From contig NTMA01000047.1 of NCBI GenBank assembly GCA_002917075.1, positions 62,001 through 126,000 on the forward strand: a stretch of DNA of 64,000 nucleotides. Reading direction: 5' to 3'. The translations under genes were made by a program, and so were the position numbers. The stretch is from Hawksworthiomyces lignivorus (Eukaryota > Ascomycota > Sordariomycetes > Ophiostomatales > Ophiostomataceae). Shown here piece after piece: positions 35,015 through 44,606 of this stretch (within the stretch, counting starts at the first letter, position 1; the number at the start of each line of letters is the position of its first letter). The notes beneath the pieces were generated by a model, which saw nothing but the letters and a program-made list of their open reading frames with translations, was not told the origin of the DNA and searched no databases.

Positions 35015-35473
35015 TTTGACTTTTTGACTTGATAGCAGTCGTATTTTACCATAAATACTTCATCGTCGGCGGAGAGTTCTCATCCCTTTAAGATGCGCAA
35101 AGCCGACCGTTGACATTAATCAGCCAAAAGATAGCGGAAAGCGGTGGGTGCTAACCTATTCAGGTTAGTTTCCGCATCTCATCTGCGCAGCCTCTGGTGC
35201 ATTGCGGACATCGACTTGCAAGCGCCCGCCTCGGAGACAAAATCGAGACCTCTTACTTAGTTTCCACTTGAGGAGAATTTAACATATATCTTTCGGCGTG
35301 ACTATAGCTCCATAGCTTAGAAATATAAGATATAAATGACATTGTTCAGAAAGCAACTGGTTCCGTATAAATTGGCAATGATATTGCCGGTAAACATTGT
35401 CCAGGTTACAGATACAAGTTTTGTCATTTTACTTCATATAATTCTGTTTATAAGCACTTACATACAATCCACA
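35015..35473. promoter_or_regulatory. Divergent promoter, Zn2Cys6 factor and SDR
   Basis: 459 bases between start codons. It contains several CGG/CCG triplets (for example around 35067-35072, 35103-35108 and 35137-35148) that could serve Zn2Cys6 binding, but no single symmetric pair is compelling. Confidence 0.35.
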
Positions 35474-36562
35474 ATGGAGGACGTCACAACCAAGTTCAAT
35501 AAAGCCGTTTACCACGATGTGTATCCGGCCATCTCACCTAAGCGCCCAGAGCTCTCTCAGGCAGGGAAAAACGTGCTCATTACGGGTGGAGGAACAGGGA
35601 TCGGAAAAGCCACTGCGGAAAGTTTTGCAATTGCATCTGCGAGGACTGTGATAATTGTTGGACGACGCACTGAGATTCTTAATAATGCCGTGGTCGAACT
35701 TGAACAAATCGCAAAGAATGCCGATTCTGCGACCAAATTCATTGCCAAAGGCTGTGATGTAACTATCAACGACGATGTTAACAAGCTATGGGATTGGCTT
35801 GCATCTCTAGGTATCGAAATTGATGTTCTCATCCTCAACTCAGCAAAGTTCACCAAGCCAAAGCCTCTTGTCGATCTCGGAATTGATGAAGTCTGGAGCC
35901 AGTTTGAAGCGAATGTAAAGGGCCCGCTGCATTTTACTGAAAGGTTCCAGAAGCAAAACACAAAAGACGACAAGGTACGTAGTGCAAAAGTGGTGAGCTG
36001 TTCACCTATGGCATCCATCTAACAGACCAGCTGACTCTCTTGTCAGTTCTTGATCAATGTTAGCACGGCAGCCACTCATTTGCTCCACAATCCTATAATT
36101 GCTGCCAGACCAGCGTACAGCCTCACGAAAGGCAGTGGTACATTCGCTATTCAGCTTGTTGCAAACTCCGTGAAACCAGAGACGATCCAAGTGATTAGTT
36201 TTCATCCTGGCATGATTTTCAACGATGAGTACTTAAAAATAGGCTTTACGAGGGAGAGCCTCCCTTTTGACACACGTGAGGACAAATTTTCTATGTCGAA
36301 GAACCTCAGAAGAATACAGAAGTAAAAGGGAAGGGGGAAACGGAACTGTGCCAATGCTAACAAACAATCCGCAGTGGCCCTTGCTGGTGCATTTTCTGTT
36401 TGGTCGGCCTCAAAGGAAGCTAGATTTCTCCATGGTCGCTATGTCTTGGCCAACTGGGATGTCAATGAGCTGGCTAAAGGGGAGCTACGAAAGAAACTGG
36501 ATAGTAATCCAGCTTTCTTGACGCTGAATATGGTTGGCTTGGAAGATGCCGATCATGCTTAG
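35474..36562 (+). CDS. Short-chain dehydrogenase/reductase
   Basis: Three exons, 35474-35974, 36047-36275 and 36375-36562, give 305 residues. The chosen Met begins MEDVTTKFNKAVYHD; the frame is open further upstream with Met at 35336 and 35378, but that part is hydrophobic and unlike the family. The cofactor motif is TGGGTGIG, the catalytic Ser lies in INVSTAA, and Tyr and Lys in AYSLTKG. The ending FLHGRYVLANWDVNEL is shared by a fungal SDR group found near secondary-metabolite genes. The substrate is unknown; reduction of an aldehyde from the A-T-R enzyme or oxidation of an alcohol are both possible. The second intron (99 nt) is longer than the others nearby. Confidence 0.87.
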
Positions 36563-38405
36563 CCGTGAAATACTAATTCGAATGTCTGGAAAGTGGTTCT
36601 TGGTTACGTCACGGAACATTTTGCCTTCATGAATTCATATACGTGATCAAGTACAAGAATTTCAATATTAATTATACTACAAAACGGTAATTGAGTTAAA
36701 TTTACCGGAGAAAGAATACCCTCTTGTGCCATGCATAGTGCCATCAATGTTTAGGCTGTCTTTTAGAGAGAGTTATTTGGACTTCCAAGCCACTGGTAAA
36801 TGGAAGCACTGATCCATGTATCCATTACTAGGCGACCCAACATAGTCGAAAATTTTTTTGTAGCTTCTTGCAGCTGTGATGGTGAGAGCGAGACGGGCCG
36901 GCATATCGACTCAACCTAATCACCAAGACCACTACAACTCACCAACGCCTCATAAAAAAAACCGCTTTACGACCAGATTCTTAAGTTGTATGGATCTCTT
37001 TACTCTGGGAGGTCGTGAGGCGCCCTCTCTTACTGCGTAAATAGCCGGGTTCTATGGTGAGACTGCAGCATGGTCGGGTCGGCCTCTGGCCATAAGCAAG
37101 AGGTCTTTTGGTTCTCAACCAATTCTGACCAAATGACTTCGATTTTTTCTTCGCAAAGTGGCTTTCTCTGATCGGATGCTGTATTTGTTCAGTAAGTGTA
37201 AATTCCGCTGCCTGCCTACTTTATCTGGCGGAAAGGTTCAAAAGGTCTGCCTCTTCTTCTGTAGACCTTGGGCGGTGAACGAGGGCAGAATCGTTCTAGA
37301 GGAGTCTCTCGTCTATGTACATACAACTCAATGGTATTATCTGTTGAGTTATAAGGTACTGTTACATGTGTCCAAGGGGATTGACCCTTTTTGTACTGGT
37401 ACAGTGGCCTAGTGGCATCACTCAACATTATCTACAACAATAACTGCACCATATCGAGGTTTTGGCTGAACAATCTCAACAGTAGGCAGAACCATTGATG
37501 TCCAGACTATTAAAAACGAGAAAGAGAAGGAAAATCATCAACACACGCTGAACATTCACAGTTTTATTTTTTTTTCCTTTAGCGGCTTATTTCTTGAGAA
37601 AAGAAGGTTTGATACTTACTATCTAGGAGTAGAAAGTCAATTTCATTCACATCTTCTTGAGAGTCTCGCATAGATCACCTACGTGCAAATCGATTTCTCA
37701 TCATGAAGTTTCACGTTCTTAATTTACTATATATGCTTCATACAGGTTTTCAGATGAGTGGATGGCAAGAGTATTGTCAAGGGCCTTAGCCTAAGCGAGC
37801 TTTTTACGGTTTTGCGGAGCTTACAGTACTACTTCAGTGGCATCAAAAGGATTTAAATTGATAGGAGCATAATGAAATTTCATGTCAAAGTAGTTGAATC
37901 AAAAACAAGAGAAATGAAGCCAAGACATTCATTGTTCCCTAGTGTGTTTCTTCTCTTCTGTTGTTTCCTTCTTCCCCCTTCATAAATAGAAAAATCGATA
38001 GAACATTTGTCGCAGGCGCTAGAATTGCACTCAAATAAAGAGAGACTCCTCTCTCAGGTAAACAACCACAAACATCGGGACATGAGAAGCAAAAAGAAAG
38101 GAAAAATAGACAGCAAAGGTAAGATGACACGAGAAAAGCGAGGCACCACAAATAAATAATAGTAGGATGTGATAGAAAAAGAAATAGAGAATATAATTGG
38201 TAACGAATGGCAGATGTAACGAGCTACAAAGCAAGAGCGCGCAATCTCGATCAAATAACCCCTTTGAAACGCCTCGCTGTGTTTTTAAGAGACAAAAATT
38301 CCAACCTGTCACAGCTTTCACTTCTTCCCTCTTCGTAACCTTGGAATTTCAATGTTTACAAAATGGAGACTTCTTCAAAGCAAGCTACATGGTTTTATCA
38401 GATTT
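36563..38405. other. Intergenic region at accessory/core boundary
   Basis: This holds the 3' flanks of the SDR gene and of the convergent Rim15 gene. No gene was recognised; the frames between 37158 and 38409 are short and unconserved. Base composition and gene type change across this stretch, from AT-rich accessory genes to GC-richer conserved genes. Confidence 0.5.
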
Positions 38406-41400
38406 TTAAATAAACCCGCCTTGATCTTCTGTTCCAGGTACAGCTAGGAGATGCTCATCGCGATTTCTACTACTGGCAGTAATGTTCCCCGCAGTAGCGT
38501 CTGTCATCGCAGCCACAGCTGAAGCAGTATTTATGGTCTCGGGATCAGCAGCGGCAGACGATTCGAAGGAGGCATTTTGCTGGTCTGGTGGCGTGTGAAT
38601 AACAGTTGTGTCCGCAGCATCGTCGTATTCTTCAACATCATGTTCAATTGCCGGTAGTGATGCTTCGGTTTTAGGGAACGCGAGGTTGGGAACCTCTTCA
38701 GTAGTCGGGGTTACAATTTGCGTGGCCGGCTCCACCGTACTTGTGCTGGCGCTTTCTGGAGACCCATTGTTGTTTTGTATCACTACACTATCGTGGCTGT
38801 TGGCTCGCATCATCTCAATCCCAAGTTTAGATGATGGCAGGACCGACTTGCTGCGAAAGTGCTGGCGAGACGGTGAGGATGACTGCTGCGGGCGAACAAG
38901 ACTGCCACCCGCAGTATTGCCACCAGCTCCACCACTGCTCGAACTTCCACTGCCGCTCATACTCGTAAATCCCAGCCCGAACTCATCGTCTTCGTCATCT
39001 GCAGAGTCGACACCATCGTCTAAGCGGCGTTTCTCAAAGGCTTCACGCTTAGCTCGCAGCTTTTCAAGCGATTTCTTAGGCAAAGGAACTGGAATCGGCG
39101 AGTGCATGGTCATAGTTGCAGGCACCGAGACCCGAGTGGTCTGCTCTCCAGTTTGACCACCACTGGTCGAAGAATCACCAACTAGGCTTTGCTGCGTTGT
39201 CCGTGCCCCTTTTCCCGGTTGAGACTCGGAAAGGACCTTGGACGAGTCGCTTGATGCCAGGGCTTCATCTTGAGAGATACCAAGGCCGCCGCTACCATCT
39301 TCCCAGTCGCCAGGCAGCGTCACCTTACGATTCGAAGCAATGACAGAGGGGTTGTCATCTGTGATAACAGACTCAGAATCACCAAACATACTGGATCCAA
39401 TCGAATCCCCCCGGCTAGAACCACGGAAACTACTCCCTGGACGGTTTGCGAAGATGGACGACCCCGATGTCGGGCTATCTTCCAGGCGCAAGCTTGATTG
39501 TCGTAAACCGGACGGCGTAGGGTGTGCGAGGGGTTGTGTTCCAGAATTCTGGTTTGCTGAGGGGGGCTTCCAATGGCAGAGACTACCCAAGACTTCTGTC
39601 AGCTTCGAGGAGCTGATTGGCTTCTCGATGAGAGAGTCAAAATGCTGTCTTGCTTGGAGCTCCTTGAGATATGCAGTGATGGCCACAATTGGGGTGTGCG
39701 AATTTGTGTTTGTCGTGTCTCGAATCATACGTGCCACATCGGCGCCGCTGATCTGCGGAAGCTTGTACTCCATAAAAATAATGTCGAATTTGATGTCACT
39801 CATGGCATAACGCACGGCCTCCGGGCCACTCGCCGCAGAAATTGTGCGGCAACGTAGCTTTTCCAACAACTTTTCCATAACCATCCGGGATACGGGGTGA
39901 TCTTCGCAGATTAAGACATCTAGAGGGCGGAACACAGGGCCACTATCAAGAGCAATCTGCGACATGCGTCTAGAGCTCTGGCGCCGGCGTTGCACGCGGA
40001 GGAGCAAGGCGTTCGCCTTGTCACCTTCATTATCGGATGAAGAGGGTGACATGTCAAACACTTGACTGCGACGGTTGCGATGGCTAAGAATATCTGCAGC
40101 AACTGGGCTACCTTCCTGGGAACCTACCGTCAACGAGCGAGATCTGCTGGTCGGGTTACTTGTCTGCCGTGGTGTAGAAACGGTCTTTTGCGGCGAGAGA
40201 GGCAGCGGAGGGGGGATACCCCGCCCTTTCACTGGAGATGATGCAGCCACAGTCGTTGCCGCTTTCTGCAGACTAGGAGGAACACGAGGAACCTCCATGA
40301 GCCCGCTGTTTCCTCCTGACGGAAGTGAGGCACTTGCGCTTGATGATTGTAGCAAACTAGGAACGCCGTTATTCGAAGCTTTGCGACGGCCCTCCGGTGC
40401 TGCATGAAATGATACCAACAAGGGTGACGAGGGTTGGGAGACACGACTCGGAGATGAGTTTGCTTGACTGAGACCAGATGGTGACTGGGGCCTCTGCGTC
40501 GCCTTTGCGTTCGACAAAGTCCTCTGAATCTGCTGGTTAGCGGGTGTTGGCAGCACAGGGCTGCCCTCCAGCATCTGTCCTGGGGATGTCATGCTGTTGC
40601 CAAGCCCGCCAGGACTGACAACCGGCTGCTGTTTGTTCTGCGCAGCCAATGCCTCAGCCCTTAATTTTTGAATTACGTCTTTATTTGCCTTCTCTAGAAC
40701 CGGCAAATTTTTGAAAGCGAAATTGCCAAAGTCATCAGTCACGACAGGCTCACTCAATCGCCGACTTTTCAAATCGCGCACATGAGGCGGAATATGCAGC
40801 GGCATTAACCCGCGCTTCATGGAACTCGCTTGCGACCGTACACGAGACAACGCATCGTGAGGCCGGTCGGGGTAATCGGCGCTGGGAATATTCGGTGTAG
40901 TTGACTGGTCTTCAACTTCTTCCGTAAAAGACTGCAGAGTTGCCCCCCTGGCGTCAAAGTATTCCGTGTCCTCTGGGTTCTCAAGCTGGGGTACAAATTG
41001 TGCCTCGTCTTGCAGAAGCGTATCCCAATTGATATCTTCAAACCAGGAATGGCTACGTATTTCCTCCCCGCCCGAAGCATATTTCTCGTCACGGTTTGCG
41101 CCCAGCCGGTCATGAGGATCCATGCAAAGGAGTTTGTTGATGAGATCTTTGGCTTCCGGGGACACCTCGTCGGCCATTACTTCTGGCCAATGGATCCGGC
41201 GCGCCAGAATATTTTCGAAAACCTGTTCAGCTTCACTAGCGTTGAAAGGCGGAATTCCGTACAGAAATTCAAACATTATGCAGCCAACAGACCACCAATC
41301 GCTTGTTTCATCTTGCGGCTCGCCCCTGATAGTCTCTGGCGCAAGATAATCCGGTGTACCAACAAATCGGCGATTTGTGTCTTCGGGGTCGAAGAGAGCC

Positions 41401-44400
41401 CAGTTGGGTGGCGGCATGCTTGTCTGCGGAGGTGTGCCCTTTCCCTGGTCGACATTGCTGCTTCCGTGAGTGCTTATCTGTTGCAATGACGGTAAATCTG
41501 GCGAACCAGAACCATCACCTTCGCTGGCCTCATTGTGAGGCGAGCTAATGACAGGTGGAAGCGAGCTTGACGATAGTTCGGTGAGAGAGAGATTGCTGAT
41601 CATTTGGCTTAGCGCCTCGCTTCCACCACTATCACTGCGCTGCCCCGATATTCGCCGCTGGTCGTGAGGAATATTGCCACTGAGGTTGAAGTAGGATGGT
41701 TGCCCAAAACTGCCAATCGAATCGCTCGGTGTCATCTGCGGTGTTCCGCCGGGTGAGTGATTATTGATGCCATGGAGATCGAGTGATGTTGAGCGAGAAG
41801 AAGCGATAGAAGCTGAACGAGCAAAAGGTCCTTGCTTCAACAGATCAGGTGCCGGCTCTGTAGCGCCGCTGTTGAGGGCGCGCTTCTGCCGACCGACCAA
41901 ACCCATGCGGGACAATCCGAAATCAGTAAGTTTGAGATGGCCCTTCTGGTCAATCAGAAGGTTGTCCGGCTTGAGGTCGCGATGAACAATGCCACGGCTA
42001 TGCAAATGTTCGACACCGAGAACAACTTCGCCCAGATACTTTTTTACCCAGTCTTCTGGTAAACAGCCGAGAACCTTGATCAATGAAGCGCAGTCACCGC
42101 CATTAAGGTATTCCATAACCAGGTAGAGATAATCCTTGCTCGAAAACGTCCAGTATAGTTTTGCAACAAAGTCGCTCTCACCTTGCCACATCATAATCGC
42201 CCGCTCCGCCTTGACGTTAGTGACTTGGTTCTTGGCAACCATGTCTGCTTTCTTTAGAACCTTAATGGCAAAATACTCGCCCGTAGACTTCTTCTTCGAC
42301 AAGTAGACACTCCCAAAGGCACCTTTGCTGATTGGTTTGATGACTTCAAAATCTTTGATAGATGGAGGAACAGCTCGGGCCATAGGCGCAGCCCCTGCTG
42401 CGCTGAGCCTTGGCGACGAAGGTGCCTGCCGGGACGGAAAATCACCAGTGGCCGACAAGCTGATTGAAGACTGCCGGCGATGGTGGTGCAGTTGGTGGTG
42501 GTGAGCTTGTTGCAGAGATTGCTGGCCAGTCATGTACGGCGAGCCAAATTCGCTGTTGGATAGCATTGGCGAGGCCTCCGGAGACGCCAACCCATCCGGC
42601 GGGAGAGGTAGGTTGCGCGGTTTCGAGATCCGCAGAGGGGACGATGGCGGCTGTGCGCCGGCCCGTGAGGGAGATTCTTGCCGGCGAGGGGAGTCGGTTC
42701 CCGTCCCGGATAAGATTAAGCTCCGGCGCTGGTGCTGGCGCGAGCTTGCCTGACGACGAAGGTCGCCAAACTCCGACAAGGGCGACTCGGTTCGCGGGGG
42801 CGGCCGCGATGCCACAGAAGAGGATCGTATGCTGCCATCGCTGTCGCCTGCATCGCTCTCAAAAAGAAGCGAGCCACGGCGCGAATCACGACGGCCAGGT
42901 ATGCTCATAGCCCCACGGTTTGACTTTGGCGTAGGGCATTCCATGGGGCTGGCTGACTGCTGAGAATCTGCCGCACGCGACAAGCTGCGATCTTCTGGGT
43001 TTTCGCTAATCTTTGCTTTCTCCAAAGCCATGGCCAAGGTGGAAGGGGCATCGAAGGAGCCGGCAAAAAAGCCCTCTTCGTAGGCCGGCTGGTCGGGCTC
43101 GCCCTCTTCTTCAATATCATCCTCATCTTCTGTTGAATCGCTCAGTCGGCCGGCAGCAATCTTGGCAGCCTTCCGCATGGCTCCGTCGATGCAGTCTTGG
43201 ACGATGACGGCGAACTCTACGCGGATACGCTCTGCGTACTCAATCACTCTGCGGTGACGCAGCACAGTTTCGACTTTGGCCTTGGCCACCTTTTCTGTGT
43301 CAGCACATAGCAGTGCAAGCCCTTGTTCCTGCTCCAGCGTGTTTGTGCTAGGTGACTGCCATTGTGTGACCTGCGAAATGCGGAATTCTGACTGGGGCGA
43401 CTGGGTCCGCAACTCTCCTGATGTCTGTGTGGACGACTCTTTTATGGCGGGAGTGCTGATCTCCAACGCAGTATCACACAAGTCCAGCAGCAGCTCGACA
43501 ATTCTGGCTTGCGGTCTGCGGATGGCAAATGATCGCGCGCGCGCATGGCCGAACCCAGACGATCGCTCCCGCGAACGGCCGGCAGCTGGAGAAGGAGAAG
43601 AAGTTACGGAAGAGGACGAGTTTGACGATAGTGGCGGCCCGATAGGCAGGCCTTTGTATTCTGCCACAGGCAGCGGGGGCGAGGCTTCGCCTGCAAGGGA
43701 CCGGCTCTTTCGTGCCTCTAAAGCGTCGAGCACCTTTACGATGGCATGGCGGTGTTCCGTCAAGCTTTCCTGGGCCATCTGCACGTCCATTTCGGCCGTA
43801 TGTTCTTGAAGGCACAGATCCGTGTGCTTTTCAAACCACCACGGCGGTATCTGGCGTTCACAGATTCGGCACAGCACTGGGAGAGGAGGAGGGTGCTGAC
43901 CGGCGTCTTCAACGCCAGACTCGGCGAGCTGGGTCAAGTAGCTTGCCAGGATTTCGGCGCCCGAACCAAGAGAGTTCACAATCAGAGGAGGTAGGTTAAT
44001 CTTGATCTCGCGTGGCGCAATCCAAGGGCGGATCATCCACATAGTGTGGCTTTCGTCGCCAGAAGCTGTATCGTAGACCATAATGCCTTGGGCCTCAAGG
44101 TCGATGACGTCGGAATTCTCGGCGGCAGATGCAGCCTCAGCCGCTTCGAGCTTCTCTCTGGCCAATTCCGGAGGAAGAAGTTTTGATTCCGAGCCGAGGC
44201 GCATGGAAAAGCGAACGATTTGGCTTCGGGAATCATCCTTTTTCATGGACCCAACAACGTCAGAGAAGACCGTCTTACTATTATCGCCCACAATCAGATC
44301 CGAAACAGCGGCGCCTTGAACCGCATCTGCTGGTGTGCCGAGCACTTCGGCCCATGATGGGCTCACCCAGCGGATGGTTCCATCCAGATTCAAATCCATA

Positions 44401-44606
44401 AAGACATTAAGAGTTTGTTCGGCCGCCTCGCGCAATTCTTCCCGTTCTTCGCGGATGTCTTCGCTCAGAGACCGCTGCATTGCCCCGGCATCAACCCGTA
44501 GCGATGCCACAGCTGGTGGGGCCAGCAAGTCCGGGTCTTGTTGCTGCTCCATTGTGGCCAGTAGCAAGTCGAAGGACTGCCAGATTGAGAGGTTTGCATC
44601 GGACAA
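38406..44606 (-). CDS. rim15: Rim15/Greatwall-type protein kinase with PAS and receiver domains
   Basis: Single-exon protein of 2066 residues, a nutrient-responsive AGC-type kinase that controls entry into quiescence downstream of TOR and PKA. In order it shows a PAS-like domain (about 65-125), a zinc-finger-like CRIC...C segment near 250-275, a kinase domain (about 752-1195), long disordered Ser/Pro/Gln-rich stretches, a receiver-like domain (about 1559-1672) and a disordered C-terminus. The kinase has SKGAFGSVY, HRDLKPDN, DFGLSRMGL and GTPDYLAPE. About 190 residues separate DFG from GTPDY, the activation-segment insertion that marks Rim15 and Greatwall. The receiver domain has ICEDHPVSR and EKPIS, but the phospho-accepting Asp position reads Glu1613 (FMEYKLP), so it probably does not accept phosphate. 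Confidence 0.93.
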   Translation of the reverse strand: MSDANLSIWQSFDLLLATMEQQQDPDLLAPPAVASLRVDAGAMQRSLSEDIREEREELREAAEQTLNVFMDLNLDGTIRWVSPSWAEVLGTPADAVQGAAVSDLIVGDNSKTVFSDVVGSMKKDDSRSQIVRFSMRLGSESKLLPPELAREKLEAAEAASAAENSDVIDLEAQGIMVYDTASGDESHTMWMIRPWIAPREIKINLPPLIVNSLGSGAEILASYLTQLAESGVEDAGQHPPPLPVLCRICERQIPPWWFEKHTDLCLQEHTAEMDVQMAQESLTEHRHAIVKVLDALEARKSRSLAGEASPPLPVAEYKGLPIGPPLSSNSSSSVTSSPSPAAGRSRERSSGFGHARARSFAIRRPQARIVELLLDLCDTALEISTPAIKESSTQTSGELRTQSPQSEFRISQVTQWQSPSTNTLEQEQGLALLCADTEKVAKAKVETVLRHRRVIEYAERIRVEFAVIVQDCIDGAMRKAAKIAAGRLSDSTEDEDDIEEEGEPDQPAYEEGFFAGSFDAPSTLAMALEKAKISENPEDRSLSRAADSQQSASPMECPTPKSNRGAMSIPGRRDSRRGSLLFESDAGDSDGSIRSSSVASRPPPRTESPLSEFGDLRRQASSRQHQRRSLILSGTGTDSPRRQESPSRAGAQPPSSPLRISKPRNLPLPPDGLASPEASPMLSNSEFGSPYMTGQQSLQQAHHHQLHHHRRQSSISLSATGDFPSRQAPSSPRLSAAGAAPMARAVPPSIKDFEVIKPISKGAFGSVYLSKKKSTGEYFAIKVLKKADMVAKNQVTNVKAERAIMMWQGESDFVAKLYWTFSSKDYLYLVMEYLNGGDCASLIKVLGCLPEDWVKKYLGEVVLGVEHLHSRGIVHRDLKPDNLLIDQKGHLKLTDFGLSRMGLVGRQKRALNSGATEPAPDLLKQGPFARSASIASSRSTSLDLHGINNHSPGGTPQMTPSDSIGSFGQPSYFNLSGNIPHDQRRISGQRSDSGGSEALSQMISNLSLTELSSSSLPPVISSPHNEASEGDGSGSPDLPSLQQISTHGSSNVDQGKGTPPQTSMPPPNWALFDPEDTNRRFVGTPDYLAPETIRGEPQDETSDWWSVGCIMFEFLYGIPPFNASEAEQVFENILARRIHWPEVMADEVSPEAKDLINKLLCMDPHDRLGANRDEKYASGGEEIRSHSWFEDINWDTLLQDEAQFVPQLENPEDTEYFDARGATLQSFTEEVEDQSTTPNIPSADYPDRPHDALSRVRSQASSMKRGLMPLHIPPHVRDLKSRRLSEPVVTDDFGNFAFKNLPVLEKANKDVIQKLRAEALAAQNKQQPVVSPGGLGNSMTSPGQMLEGSPVLPTPANQQIQRTLSNAKATQRPQSPSGLSQANSSPSRVSQPSSPLLVSFHAAPEGRRKASNNGVPSLLQSSSASASLPSGGNSGLMEVPRVPPSLQKAATTVAASSPVKGRGIPPPLPLSPQKTVSTPRQTSNPTSRSRSLTVGSQEGSPVAADILSHRNRRSQVFDMSPSSSDNEGDKANALLLRVQRRRQSSRRMSQIALDSGPVFRPLDVLICEDHPVSRMVMEKLLEKLRCRTISAASGPEAVRYAMSDIKFDIIFMEYKLPQISGADVARMIRDTTNTNSHTPIVAITAYLKELQARQHFDSLIEKPISSSKLTEVLGSLCHWKPPSANQNSGTQPLAHPTPSGLRQSSLRLEDSPTSGSSIFANRPGSSFRGSSRGDSIGSSMFGDSESVITDDNPSVIASNRKVTLPGDWEDGSGGLGISQDEALASSDSSKVLSESQPGKGARTTQQSLVGDSSTSGGQTGEQTTRVSVPATMTMHSPIPVPLPKKSLEKLRAKREAFEKRRLDDGVDSADDEDDEFGLGFTSMSGSGSSSSGGAGGNTAGGSLVRPQQSSSPSRQHFRSKSVLPSSKLGIEMMRANSHDSVVIQNNNGSPESASTSTVEPATQIVTPTTEEVPNLAFPKTEASLPAIEHDVEEYDDAADTTVIHTPPDQQNASFESSAAADPETINTASAVAAMTDATAGNITASSRNRDEHLLAVPGTEDQGGFI

